Shown here: one piece after another, positions 1-11,908 of the stretch
Position numbering within the stretch: position 1 is the first letter of the stretch
Layout of the letters: every line of letters starts with the position of its first letter
Source of the DNA: Progne subis subis
Lineage: Eukaryota > Chordata > Aves > Passeriformes > Hirundinidae
Length of the DNA stretch: 64,000 nucleotides
Assembly: GCA_022316685.1 (NCBI GenBank)
Contig: JAKJHU010000005.1
Location: forward strand, 9,836,707 to 9,900,706
Reading direction: 5' to 3'
Notes under the pieces: model-generated
Told to the model about the DNA's origin: nothing
Database searches by the model: none
The model's input: only the letters and a program-made list of their open reading frames with translations
Program-made: the position numbers and the translations under genes

Positions 1-576
1 GTTGTGTTCACTGCCACTCCTTTCTCAAGGGGAGGACTCCTCACGCTCATTTCCCTGCTCCAATGAGAGGTCTCTCCCACGGGAGAGAGCACAGGCTTCC
101 CATGGGATCATAGCCTCTTTCAGGGATCCCCATGCTCCAGCATGCGCTCCTCCATGGGAGGTGCAGGTGGTTATCTGATCCACAGTGGATCTCCATGGGC
201 CATGGGACTCAGCTGCCTCACCATGGTCTACACCCCAGGCCACAGAGGAACCTGCGCTCTGGTGCCTGGAGCACTTCCTGCCCCTCCTTCTACACTGACC
301 TTGGTGTGTGCAGGGCTGTTGCTCTCACATGTTCTCACCCTGCTGTTCTCTGGATGCAACTGTTGTTGTGCAGCAACTTTCTTTCCTTCTCAAATCTGTT
401 ATTCCAGAGGTGTCACCTCCATTGCTGGTGGGCCCAGCCTTGGCCAGTGGCACGTCCATCTTGGAGCCAGCTGACATTAGCTCCATTAAACAGAGGGGAA
501 GCTTCTGGCAGCTTTTCACAGAAGCCACAACTGTAGCTCCCTGCTACCAAAACCTTGCTACACAAACCCAATACAC
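1..576 (+). repeat. Probable dispersed avian repeat, LTR-like, cut by the window edge
   Basis: This block is GC-richer than what follows and stops abruptly where CR1 sequence begins at about 577. Its text (for example the stretch ending in CAAACCCAATACA near 576) is of a kind I associate with dispersed avian repeats, probably a solo LTR of an old endogenous retrovirus. I cannot confirm the family from memory. The open frames in it are short, overlap in several frames and look like no protein. Its left end lies outside the window. Strand is a guess from the neighbouring CR1. Alternative: unique sequence flanking a 5'-truncated CR1. Confidence 0.4.
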
Positions 577-1230
577 TTAGATGAAAAATCAGATATGACC
601 CAGCAAAGTGCACTTGCAGCACAGAAAGCCAACTGCATCCTGGGCAGCATCAAAAGTACTGTGGCCAGCAGGTCAAGGGAAATGATTCTGTCCCTTTACT
701 GAGCTCCTATGAGACACCACCTGGATACCATATGCAGCTCTGGTGACAACCACAAGTCAAACAGAGACCAGTTGGAGTGGATCCAGAAAGGGCCACAAAG
801 ATGATTAGAGAGGTGAAGCACCTCTCCTGTGAAGCCAGGCTGTGAGACTTGGGGGTATTCAGTCTGAAGAAGAAAGAGAAAGCTCTGGGGAGACCTTACA
901 GCAGCCTTCCAGTACCTACAGGGGACCTATAAAAGAGGGACTTCTTATGAGGGCCTGTGGTCATAGGACAAGGGGCAACGGTTTTGAACGGAAAGAGGGT
1001 AGGTTTAGATTAAAGAAGAAATTCTTTATTATGAGGATGGTGAAGCACAGGAATAGGTTTCCCAGAGAAGATGGGGATGCCCCATCCCTGGAAGTGTTCA
1101 AGGCCAGATTGGATGAGGGTCTGTGCAATCTGGTTTAGTGGAAGGTCCCCCTGCCCTTGGCAGGGGGGTTGGAACTAGATAATCTTTAAAGATCCCTTTC
1201 AATCCAAACCATTCCGTGACTCTGTAATTC
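577..1230 (+). repeat. CR1 LINE fragment, 5'-truncated, 3' end intact
   Basis: The sequence follows the chicken-type CR1 consensus for about 650 bases. It includes the degraded end of the reverse-transcriptase frame (about 577-840), the 3' UTR with CCCATCCCTGGAAGTGTTCA at about 1081-1100, GGTTGGAACTAGAT near 1168, and the terminal CATTCCGTGACTCTG at 1210-1224. That terminus is a diverged form of the ATTCTATGATTCT repeats that end CR1. CR1 is a non-LTR retrotransposon, and truncated 3' ends are its usual relics. The coding part has stops and substitutions, so this is an old dead copy. The left boundary abuts the LTR-like block, either from truncation on insertion or from later insertion of that block into the CR1. 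Confidence 0.93.
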
Positions 1231-2200
1231 CAGTGCACAGAACGAGGAGTACCTCAGAGATACTGTAAAGCAAAAATAGAAACAGCAACTGCAAAGAAAC
1301 TATTCTGAAATTACATTTATTTCAGTTTGATGTTTGACTGCAAATCAGTAAAAACAATCTTCATCCACAGGTACCGCCAATAAAAACTTAATTCAGAATG
1401 TATACCCATTTCTAACTCCATCTGGAAAGGGAAACACAGAGAGAGTGACTAGGGGTCACCAAAACTGGGGGGTGGAAAAGGGCAGCATAGGAAACTCCAC
1501 TGTCTTCACTTTCTCCATCCCTGAGCACTGTGATAATGTAAGATCGTATTTAGTGTTAATGACCTCACATGCACACGATCTGACCTGCCCTCGAGGATGA
1601 AGTTTCATGCTTCAGTGAGGTCAGTCCAGTGCTGAGCTGCCACCCAAGAGAGGTGGATGCCACTCTCCTTCTTCCTCTCAGTGCCAGCTGTGTGCTCCTG
1701 CCAGCTCTAGAGTTTGCCTGTGCCCATCGGGAGCCAATCCAAGGTGCTCACCCATCAGAAATCCCTGGCTATCCAACAGCTCACTGCCCATCCCACTGCC
1801 CAAAGCAGCCCAGTGTGGGCTGCAGAGGACAGGTAGCAGGAGCAGCCCCTCTGAAACATGAAACCACAACTAGGGTAGTGGGAAATCTTTCCTCAATCTC
1901 CAAACTCCCTCACTTCAGTGCTACCCACTCCCTCCCAGCTTTGGCAGCACTGAAGAATCCAGCCCAAGGAAAAGAAAATCTGACCTCTCGAAGTTGAGAG
2001 GTGCTTCAGACATTGATACAGGTAGCTTCAGCAGGGACCATCAGAGAGCCAGCAGGGCCATGAAGGAACTGCAGGGAGAAGAAAGGAGAATGTCCAAACT
2101 GCTCTATGCAAAGGGGAGAGACCCAGCTTGGCTGCAGCCTCCTGGCTGGTCCCCACCACCAGTACCTGCCAAAAGGGGAGAACACCCCAGAAGGTGTATT
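1231..2200. other. Non-coding, nothing recognised
   Basis: Mixed-composition sequence. Open frames of 60-120 codons occur on both strands, overlap one another and have no recognisable domains. I see no RNA gene, promoter or repeat family here. Confidence 0.6.
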
Positions 2201-2232
2201 TAGTAAGCAAATCAGTGCTGATTTGCTTACTA
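2201..2232. repeat. Perfect short inverted repeat (hairpin)
   Basis: The arm TAGTAAGCAAATCA (2201-2214) is followed by the loop GTGC and the exact reverse complement TGATTTGCTTACTA (2219-2232). Fourteen base pairs without mismatch around a 4-base loop is far above the surrounding sequence. The stem is too short for an ordinary microRNA precursor. It could be a relic of a palindromic mobile element, a cruciform-forming site, or a dimeric protein-binding site. Confidence 0.85.
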
Positions 2233-2839
2233 GGCCTGCTGAAACCCAAGTATGCCTGATGTTTCAGAAATGACCATTTCTGATATTTTTAAAAACATTT
2301 GTCCATTTTTGTCCCTTTGTGGCAAACTGCACAGCTTAAATCCATGAGTAGTTTCCTCTAAAAGAAGTGGTTTCTTTTCCTCTTGTGAGGTTTTTTCATA
2401 CTGCTCAACAATCAAAGAAAGAACGCAAGCATCAAACTCGTAAAGCATTCTTCAAGATCCGATTTATTGAAAAAAGTACAATTACAAGATCACATTACTT
2501 TATCTTTTATATTTCTTAAACAACACAGAAAAAAAGTACAAAATTTCATAGAGACTTTTCAGGGATTTCTCCTCAAAAGACAGTTTTGCTTGTCAGTTAT
2601 ACCCAAATTCCTCTCTTCCTGGACTCCCTCAAACCACCAGCTCTTATCTCTGGAATATGTTAAACAATGAAAAAAGCATCATCTTGCCAACTTGGCATAA
2701 GAAGAGGGGGATATCTCTCCTTGCTCTTATGGGAATGCCTACTGAAATAAAAATTTTTGGGTTGCTCCAGCTTACACACAGATAAATATGACTCTTCTCT
2801 TACTGACATCTCCTTTTCCTATGAAAAGTTCAAAAGTTC

Positions 2840-3450
2840 AGTTAGCAACAATCTGATGTCAGCTTGCTACACAAGCCTCTGGGTTATTTAATCAAGAAAT
2901 TAGATTTCTACAACGCATGGCAGTACGCTCACCGCCGTCAGACTAGGAACTGTTGCTAATTAACAAAAATGCCAACATACAATTATTTATTATATTAATT
3001 AATGAAAGCATATATAAGCAGCCTATCTGTAAGAAGTTAGATGCAATCTCTAACAGACTTCCTGCTGCTGTGCTGCCAGTTTCTCAGTGCAACTGTGGCC
3101 ATTCTTAATTAAATAAATAATTTACCCTGGAAGATTTCATTGAGTGCCAGACACAAGCACCAGGGCTGGGTGAAAATAAATCACTGCCGGCAGCATGCCA
3201 GTACTCGTTCCTAGAATCTATGGAAAACGGCTACTTCCCTACAGCAAACATTTTGCATAACCATTCTGCACAGTTTAATTGATCTCTGCGATAGCATAAT
3301 AGTAAAACCACCTCCATTTCTGTATTTTAAGAGAGTACTTCATGTTCTTTTGATTTCATTCGCCTCATATTTGCTGGCTTTTTGCATCAGTTGTGCGGCT
3401 TCTTGTACATAATCATCTTTTCTTAAATTCATTTATTTAGGGTTAAAGTC
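2840..3450. promoter_or_regulatory. Candidate conserved non-coding element
   Basis: This stretch is dense in homeodomain-type motifs: GCTAATTAAC near 2955, ATATTAATTAATG near 2993, CTTAATTAAATAAATAATTTA near 3105 and TTTAATTGATC near 3276. It keeps several CpGs (for example ACGCTCACCGCCG near 2926) in an otherwise CpG-poor setting. These are typical of vertebrate developmental enhancers, but only a cross-species alignment can show conservation. Boundaries are approximate. Confidence 0.25.
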
Positions 3451-6400
3451 TTCCTCAACACCACCTCTTGGTATGATGCTGACCCAAATCCATCCCTTAA
3501 AGTCACCATGTTAATGCTCTATCACCATGCCCTGCTTTAATTTCTACTATACTCCTATCAAACTCAAGTCATTTCCTTCTCTACCAGTGTCCTCTTATCA
3601 GTACACATAAACCCTGCTTTTGATGTTCAACATTTACTGCACTACACTGCTATTTAGGCATTTTCATAACCACAGAAAAAATTAGGAAAATTCCCACTTT
3701 GTACTGTGCTGTCAATTTATTTTAAAACCTATTGCAAGATACTACAACAAATATTATGGTGTGACTTCAATACCTGACAGCAGTGTGAACATCAGCAAGT
3801 TTTCCTGGGTAATCACAGGCACCTCAATTATCCAGATACTGTCTCAGCAAAAGGGCAGCCTGACTTACCAAATGGTCGATGACTTTCTATGCATTAGTAA
3901 TTTTAGAAAGCCTAGACAGGAAAAAGAGTCCTTGGTTGCTCCTTCACAGAAAAATTCTCCTTACATTTTTGTGGTGAATTTATTGTTCCTGTTCAGAAGA
4001 GTTCAAGCATTCTGGGAGGTCAGTGCTCACCGCATGCCTGCCCCATGCACCAGATCCAAAAGGTGAGCTCCTGTTCTCTCTCTGCCAGGTCAGGTTTCAG
4101 TTGCTATTCTCCAGTCTCAGAATCTGTGTTTTCTTCTTGCAAATTATGGCAGTCAGCATGTGACACTTCTAACGTAAAAAACACACTTTTTCAAGAAAAA
4201 GTCAACTATCCTGATGGAGCTGCTTCCCTGAGGAAACAATGAAGCGAACGCATTCTTCCCTGCATACATTTGACCCTAAGGCACATAACCTCCCAAGTGC
4301 CTCCAGTGTTTTACAGCTCCCAAAACTCTGCTCGACCACCTACCCACTTTTTGGCCAGCTGGCTGACCCAGAAAAGCAGCAGACAAGCAGCAGCCACTGC
4401 AGGGAGGAAGGAGCAAGCACAGCTTGCAAAGCAGCACCGCGTGGGAAGGAGCCGCTCGCTGGGCACGAAGAAGGTCAACTACGGCTTGCCCTGGAATGAG
4501 CAATGCCACGGGGGTTGGATCATAGTGGTCATGAGAAGAAAGGACAGGGGAGAAAGAGCACACGAAGAGAAAGAGCTTTCTTCTTCTACCGCAGTTAACT
4601 CCCCTAAATTCCCTCCCTCCTCCTGGTTCCCCAGTTTCCAAAAATAAACTATACAGAGGCAAAAACTGCAGAGGCAGGGAGCCTTAAAAGAGCTGCAGTT
4701 GGAAAATACAAAAAGGTGGCAAGGGAATTTATTTAAAAGAAAAAAGCCCCAGAAAAAAGAGACACATTCTTTTTGGAAAAGAACAGTGACATCTTTTAGT
4801 GTGAAGCCATTTCAGCTGGGATGTAGGTCAACAGCTGAAACCAGCACCTGTGGGGTCTCAGGTCCTGGGACTGGTGTGGGCAGCCACAGCAGCAAAGCAG
4901 CCACAGGGGCCTGGGGGCTGTTTGGCCTCTCCCCAGGAAGCTGGACAAAGGCTTGGGGTGGTCTTGGTCCCTCCTGTCCTCTCATGCTGCAGCTCAGCAA
5001 ATGGTTCCTCTTTAGGCAGCCACACATTTCATGTTTCTGGTATCAGAACATGCTTGACATTTGCCCTTAAAAGTAAAGGCACCTTAACATGGAAAACATC
5101 TCTTAATGACTAAGAGAGTCAACAGAAAACATTTGCATCCAAAGAATTCAGTTCCTCCCACATCAAAGCAACCTCCTAGAAAACTGATTATAAACAAATT
5201 AAAAAACAACTGCATGCCTATCAAAAATAATTGTTTTACTGCTGGCAAAGAATTAAAAGACTCAGAGCGCCTGAAACAAACACTGAGGATTAAATTTGAT
5301 TCCTAATTGCTAGACTGGACACCAAGGTGAGAGAAAAAAAAAATCCTCCTGTTGTGCAGAAATAGTTGTCCTGTTCACATGCCATCTTTGGGAAGGATGG
5401 TGTTCTTCTAACAACTGAGAAGTTAATTCAGGTACAGATTGTGAGATTTGGGGTTACACAAACATCAGCCATCATAAATTCCACATTACACTGCCTTTGA
5501 TTTCAGGTGTATTCCAGCACTCCAAAGCCACATGCAATTATTTTGTCTCTGCTTTTCATCCCTGATCAAAATAAGCAAGTATCAGCACATCTTTGCATCA
5601 CTACAGTGAGATACAGGAACGTCTCTACTCACTCCACCAAAAGCAGCAAGACCACGCTCACTGTCAAAAGGTCTGTCTGTTTTCACCAACATCTCCTTCT
5701 TTCCTTCTTGTGCCTTTCACCACTTGCTTTCTGAATGATAGGGAAAAATTTTAAGATCTCCAGGTCTCTCGTGCCCCCATGATTTTAACATGAAATACTA
5801 CCACATACTGCAGAGTATCTGAGAGACGAGTGCTCAGAGAACCATTCCTCTTCTTGTACAACAAACCCACTGTTTTGAATGCACATCTCCACTTCTGCAG
5901 ACATTTCTCATCCTCTTGGATTTCAATAGTGACATTCCAAAAAGTCTGGAGAAAACTGGTAGGTGGCTCTGAAGAGGAATTCTAGACTGATGCCCCAAGC
6001 TCAGCCCTTGGGTGGTGGTCAGCCAGGGTTTGAGCCGCAGCCTGGCACACACTGGTACCACTGCCCACAAAACAGCCTATTTCAGAGAAAGGATGTTTCT
6101 CACCTTGGTGGTTTGGGAGAAAAAATTAAAAATATAAAGCAAATACAGTCTAAGTCTTTAGAAAAGAAGAAGCAGAAATGGCAGAAATTATTTGGAGGTC
6201 TTGAGCTTTGGATAGGGTTTAATTCTCATCCCTTCTGACCGCCTTCTTCCCTTTTGTGCTTAAGTAACCATTTCAAGGGACACAGCTAGCGATGCCAATC
6301 CACAGCCATCTTCTTCAGCCTCGTATCAAGATGGAAGTCACCACAACCTGAGAAAACATCCCCTGGCAAGCGATGGCACCAAGTGGGCCAAGCCATGCCT

Positions 6401-8861
6401 CCTTCAGAGAAGCAAAGAAGCAAAGCTGTTGAGAGAGCAGCATTTTTAGGAGCAAAGTTTAGGAGAGTGGGAAGAAGACAGCTTCAAACAGCCTTAGCTG
6501 TTTTTCCCAGCAGAGCAGAGCTTGAGAAGGAAAAACACCACAAGCCTCTCATCTTCTCTGGCTTGCCACAAAACAGGGGTGTATTTTTCAGCAGGATCCT
6601 CTGAGTCTTGACACCGAACTTAGCTCAACTGACATGAAATGTTAATGTTTAGGAACAAGGTAGGTGGAGAGGAGGAGGAAAGAAGACATTCATTATTTGA
6701 TGCAGAATTCATTCAGAAGCTTCTTTTTCACACCCAGAACTAAAATTTCCATTCAGCTCTTTATTTCTGGTAACCTAGGTAGCTTGAACAACTGGAAGAG
6801 GGATCTAGAGGGAGCCCTTACCCCCGCCTGCATGGCAACAGCCCTTACTCAGATGCCTTCAGAGAGAAGCAGGCACAGTTTTTAAGACTGTCAGTCTTCA
6901 GATGCAGGATGAGCAATTTTCCTTGGGGATATTCTTACTGGCTTTAGGCTTCCAGGCATTATGCACAGAAAAGATCTGCCTCCAACCACCCATTCTGGTG
7001 CCTGCAGCAGCCTCCCAATATAGCCCTACTGCTCCTCACCAGCCCCCAAAAGCTCCATAAGAAGAAGGTCACGAGCTCTTGATGCTACAAACTTAGCAAT
7101 TACTATTTAAAATAGGCTGGACCTTGGTATGAAATTCATCCATGTATTTTATGTATTTTCTCTTCTTCATGTCAATCTGAATGCTCCTCCCTCTGGCGCC
7201 TTCTCCCACTTTGTGTATTTTAATTTTCTTGCTTTGTTTTTTGTTTGGTTTGGTTTTGTCTACATTACATCTGAAAACCAGCTTTTCCCTCATAGGCACC
7301 AGAGGAACAGCTCTTCCCAGCCCCATTTCTTCTCTGATCACCCTTCTGCCTTTGCTCTGTTTCCTTACTCTTCCCATCCTTGATTTCTCTCCTCCTTTTC
7401 CTCTTTCTTTGACATTCCTCTTGGTGCTTTCTGTTCATCCTTCCTGCCAAGCTGACTGAGGCACTCCCCTGGGAGGGTGCTGACAAATAGCAGCTGGGCT
7501 GTTTGGAGGGTTGTTATCAGGTAGGAACACCTACAAAGGAATCCTTCAGCTCTCTTGCTACATTGTTGGATGGAGTGATTCCTTCTCTTCATTTAGGGTT
7601 GTATACACAGCTCCTCTGTCAAATCTCAGGAAAATGAAGGTGCAACATAATTTGGGAAGCATATGCCAGTATTTAATGAGCTACATCTGCTTCCTTATTT
7701 TGGGGGGCTGTGCAGAAATCAGAAGTCACAACAACAGCAATATTGTGAGGATGTCAAGTGCAGCATCAGCAAGGGACCTGGTCTTACCAGTGCTGCTCTC
7801 CCTAAGAAAGAGAACATTTAAAAATGACACTTTCTTACTTTGCAGCTCTACTGCCGGGAGGGTGAAATCCACCTCTTTGTGGAATGCCGAGAAAGGATCG
7901 CTTCAATGCTATTTATTTCCTTAGAAAAGATAAACCCACATTGCACTGGTCTCCTGAAGAGGGTGAAATTTCCTTCAAGCAGAATCTCAAACACAAGGTT
8001 CCCAATACAATGGAAACAAGGCTTGTTTTTAAGAAAAAATATATTCCTGATGGTATTAACAACTAACAAACAAAAACCCCAAACCAAATTTAAAAAAAAA
8101 AGGAGAAAAGAATACAGATTAAAAGAAAGATGAATTTTATTCCTCCTCTCGCACAGCATAACTGCAGTTGGAAGTTGGTCAACTGCTCTCCTCTTGCGCA
8201 GCAACTTCCAGCGGCAGAGCTATATTCTTCCCCCAGTTACACAGAGAAACCTTGCTGAAATCTCTAGGCTAGATCCACTGGTATGTTCTGGCTGCTTTGC
8301 CTGTTTTAGCAATACAGAGCAGCTGTAAATCCAGTTTAACTTGCCACTTCTGTCAGCTTTACCGTGCCAGATTATCACTGCTGTTAGCCTCACAAATACC
8401 AACATCTGGAGGTTCTCCTACGGCCCAGTCTGACTTTAAACCTTGCAAATCTACAATTCATCCACCCATCAGCACAGCTGGCAGGATCAGCCTGAGGTAG
8501 TTCTTTACCCTGAGCAAAACGTATTTATCACAATCCCCCATCCTACGTTTCGGCAGTCAACCGAGCAGATCAAATAAAATTCACATAATGATCAGCTCTC
8601 AGTTATTCCCTGGCTGATTCCCCAGTTGTTCTGGAGGGTGACTCCTGACCCTCTCTGGGAGCAGGTGCCTTTCTAGCGCATGTCTGTGAATCCAAGTCAG
8701 CTGGGAAAACAAAATACACCGTTTCTTTGTACTTTTATATTTCTTTGTATGTCAGGAAACAGAGCTAAGTCTTGTTTCCTGCTCCTCAGCCTGGGGAGGC
8801 AGGGGAAACTGGAAGTAGATGTAGAGAAAGGCAGAAAGAGGGCAGATCAAAAGGATCAAGG

Positions 8862-8912
8862 AAAATAATAATAATAAAAAACCACCAAACAAACAAAAAC
8901 CAACCAACCACC
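8862..8912. repeat. Low-complexity AAT / CAAA / CCAA tract
   Basis: (AAT)n is followed by A-rich CAAACAAA and CCAACCAACC units. Simple-sequence DNA with no coding meaning. Confidence 0.8.
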
Positions 8913-10479
8913 CACTGCTTCACTCTGCTCTGTAAAGCAGTACATCTTGGAAACAATATGTCCCTCCACCCCCATCCCACGTCTTTCTCTCTAGGGATAT
9001 ACAACTGTCTCAGGGTTATTTTCTTGCAACATTCAAGTGCTGCTGCACTTAAACAGTCTTATAAAAAAAACCTCAAAAAACCCAGCCTCTTCATTTGCTT
9101 TTTGCCTGAGAAAAATGTATATATGTAAAAAAAGAATCAGAATTGGAGGGAGCGGGAGTATTCATGTCAGCTTTGATTTTCTAAGAACAAAGGCTTTACT
9201 TTATATATAAATAAGTTAACAGGAAAAATTTTGGTGCATTTTATTTTTGCCTAGCTCAGTCCCAAGCACTCTGAATGCATTAATACATCCACCTTCAGCA
9301 CAGTCGGGCCCTTCGTGTTGCCATGGAACTGGAGCCTTTGCAGTTTGGATGGCGATGTACGCCAGGAAGCATACTGTTCTTACACTTCCTATAACAGAAG
9401 CAAAATCACTGCATAGCATTAACTCCCTTAGTATTTCAGGCATTCAATGTCTTCCTGGCCTGCTTGTCTTCACACAGACTTTGCTTTTTCTATCTTGCCA
9501 CATGCAAATGAAACACATTCGACAGAGCTATTCTCGTCTTCATGAACTCAATAGCTCACACGCTGAGCACATTATAGAAGGTCCACAAGATTATGGTCTT
9601 TCCCTCTTTAATAGGAGGCTGTTGTCAGGCCTGCAGCAGCTGAGACAAGGGCTGCAGAAAACATAAATTTATGAAATATATGAGGATATAGACAAGTATT
9701 ATTTTTCAAGGTGGCATTTAAGCAGACTTTTGAAACCTAATAAACCTACGTATTGCTAATGCTCTTTTGTACCCATTTGTCTGAATAGACAAATTACATT
9801 ATAAAGATCCTGCAGTAGGGACCAAATCTTTCAATACCTCTCTTTAATAACCTAGGCTGTTGGGTAACAGTGGTGAGCACAGCTTTGGGTACATCTTTTA
9901 GAGGGGGGAAAAAAAAAAAATTCAGTACAATTCTGTGTCATCCTAAAGACTCAGCCTACAGTGATTATCTTGAGTAGATCTGAGCCTTTTGCCAAAGCTT
10001 GTACACGAATTGCAAATACATAGATTTTTATGTTCAAAGCAAAAGCAGAGTACAAAAATATCCAAGTTCATTATAAAGAAGATTACCATAGTAAATAAAC
10101 AAACAAACAAATAGCCATTCATGCACGTAAACATTGGATCTGTACCTGCAGAAACAGCTGGAAGCCAGTCCATGGTTTGAAGCCAGCTTGAGGCTTTTTT
10201 TGTCCCAAGTTAAATATTTGCATAGTATTAAGCTTAAAATTAAAGCATTTGCTGAAGAAACTTGCTGACTTGTGTATATGGAAAAACAAGAGGGAATTTA
10301 CTGTCCCTGCACACTGGGGCAGATTCTTAGGATGCCTTCTCCTTCCCATGAATTCCTGGACAGCAGAGAGACAGACAGACTACCGACCGGGGAATTCCCC
10401 GCTTGGTTTCCGGAGGATTTTGAGCGCAGGCTGGACAGAGAGGCAATAACCCAGGTAGTGACTTTATGAAGGCAGCATT

Positions 10480-11030
10480 TGTTGCCTCGGTGCCTGCCCC
10501 TCGACCACCTGGTAACACTCCTTCCTTTTAGCCCTGTCCCCAGCTCAGAAAAGCCCCATTCACCCAGCCCGTCCCCCCGCGCAGGTTTGGCTGGTCGCTG
10601 TGCCGCTCCTGGCCCCCCATTCCCGGCGGCCGGGCCAGCATGCCGGCCGCTGGCAGGCTCCGGCCGCTCACTGCCCCAGGGACACGGGCTGGGGGCTGCT
10701 CACAGAGCGGCTCTCTGAGGCAGCCATGGCCCCTGGCGCCCACTTGCCAAAATAAGGCACAAAAGCACTGCTGTCGCTGTGCCTGTGTCCGGGCCAGAGC
10801 AAGGCAGCTGATTCCCTGTCCCTAGGTGCTAGCGTGCGCACACAGCCCCTGTGAGTGCCCGTGTTTTGGGGTTCCCTCTTCTGTCCCCCGCAGAGGGCAG
10901 AGCTGTGCTGGCAGCATAAGCTGCCTCTCCTCCTTCCATCGCCAGCACGCGTCTGACAGTGCCGTGTCCCCATCGCTGCGTCCAATACCTCCAGTTTACG
11001 TAAGGCTCTCGCCATCAGTTTTCTAGTTAC
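10480..11030. other. Small GC-rich, CpG-containing patch
   Basis: GC content rises sharply, with CpGs clustered around 10575-10700 (for example CCCGGCGGCCGGGCC at 10622-10636), then falls again by 11040. There is no TATA box and no recognised coding sequence. Overlapping open frames on both strands are expected from GC richness alone. A minus-strand GGCA|GTGAGC donor-like site exists near 10668-10674. It could be a minor or alternative promoter inside the putative long intron, or simply a GC-rich island. Confidence 0.35.
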
Positions 11031-11739
11031 GGGAAAATGTATATTGAGCTGTGACGAAAGGCCAGTGCAATGTCAAGGGCATTAAAAGGACTCCAGGGAC
11101 TGATTAAAAGGAAAGGATTTATGGTGGTTAATAAAGTTAAATCTGCCAGAGTCCTGCTTATTCTTTCCAACTGCAGGTCATCAGATCCTAAAGGAAAAAT
11201 TATTTAGGTGTAAAATTATTAAGGGTATTACCATCCCCTCTGAAAGAAAATCTATGTGTTGCTGTGAAGCACCAGGCCAGGACAGAGTCAGGTTCACTGT
11301 GGCACCTACACTGACCCCAAGGAAGAGAGGAAAGGATACATCACCTACCCTGTGCCCTGGGTTAGCAGCAACCTCAGTACCAATCATGTGTGTCACCTGA
11401 AGAGTCCCCAGTGGTCCCCCTGGGCGGGAACCTGACACTCCGGTTGGCAGCTGGGACAGAGCTTTAGGACTTCCACAGACCACGGAGCAGCACACTGTGC
11501 CTCAGCAACAAGCACAGGCAGAAGAAAAGCTTCCCCCTCTGTTGGCACTTCACATCCACAAGGAAAAAGGACAAAGCAAAGAAGGAAGCTCTTGCCTCTC
11601 TCAGTCTGGTGTCCCATATGCGCCTTCTGTTAAAGAACGCCATCTACCTGGATACCTGGTAATAGGACTGCTCTGAAACTTGATTTAAATGTTTTATAAT
11701 CTAATGCCTAAAAGTTACCATAATTTTACAAGACACTGC
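11031..11739. other. Non-coding, nothing recognised
   Basis: Unique sequence between the GC-rich patch and the second CR1. Open frames near 11181-11617 on the minus strand show no known domain. Confidence 0.6.
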
Positions 11740-11908
11740 AACTGGCTTCCCAGAGCAGCTGTGGGTGTCTCATCCCTGGAAGTGCTTCAGGCCAGGCCAG
11801 ATGGTGCTCTGAGCAATCTGGTCTAGTGGAAAGTGCCCCTGCCCATGGTTGGCACTAAAGTTGGTCTTTAAAAGTCCTTTCCAACTGAAGTCATCCTATG
11901 ATTCTAAG
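11740..11908 (+). repeat. CR1 LINE fragment, short 3' end
   Basis: About 170 bases match the CR1 3' UTR: CATCCCTGGAAGTGCTTCAG near 11772, CTGGTCTAGTGGAAAGTG near 11819, and the tail TCATCCTATGATTCTAAG (11891-11908) that ends CR1 elements. It has the same orientation as the copy at 577-1230 and is strongly 5'-truncated. Sequence after 11908 returns to AT-rich unique DNA. Confidence 0.92.

Larger units (their letters stand above)
2233..10479. other. AT-rich non-coding sequence, no gene recognised
   Basis: About 8 kb of unique-looking sequence with short open frames in every frame. Within it, 2840-3450 has several TAATTA-type homeodomain motifs and is listed separately. A low-complexity AAT/CAAA/CCAA run lies at about 8862-8912, and CAAA repeats at about 10093-10111. 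A reasonable plus-strand splice acceptor (CTTTCTTACTTTGCAG, ending near 7844) has no convincing exon attached. If the minus-strand promoter at 46.26 kb is real, this region is probably intron of that gene. Confidence 0.6.

Noticed and set aside
842..1138. 98-codon plus-strand frame
   Set aside because: It lies wholly inside the CR1 3' region and is a chance frame in a dead element.
7840..7990. Plus-strand acceptor CTTTCTTACTTTGCAG with an open frame after it
   Set aside because: No good donor follows, the peptide is unrecognised, and the strand opposes the only supported transcript. Acceptor-like sites of this quality occur by chance every few kilobases.
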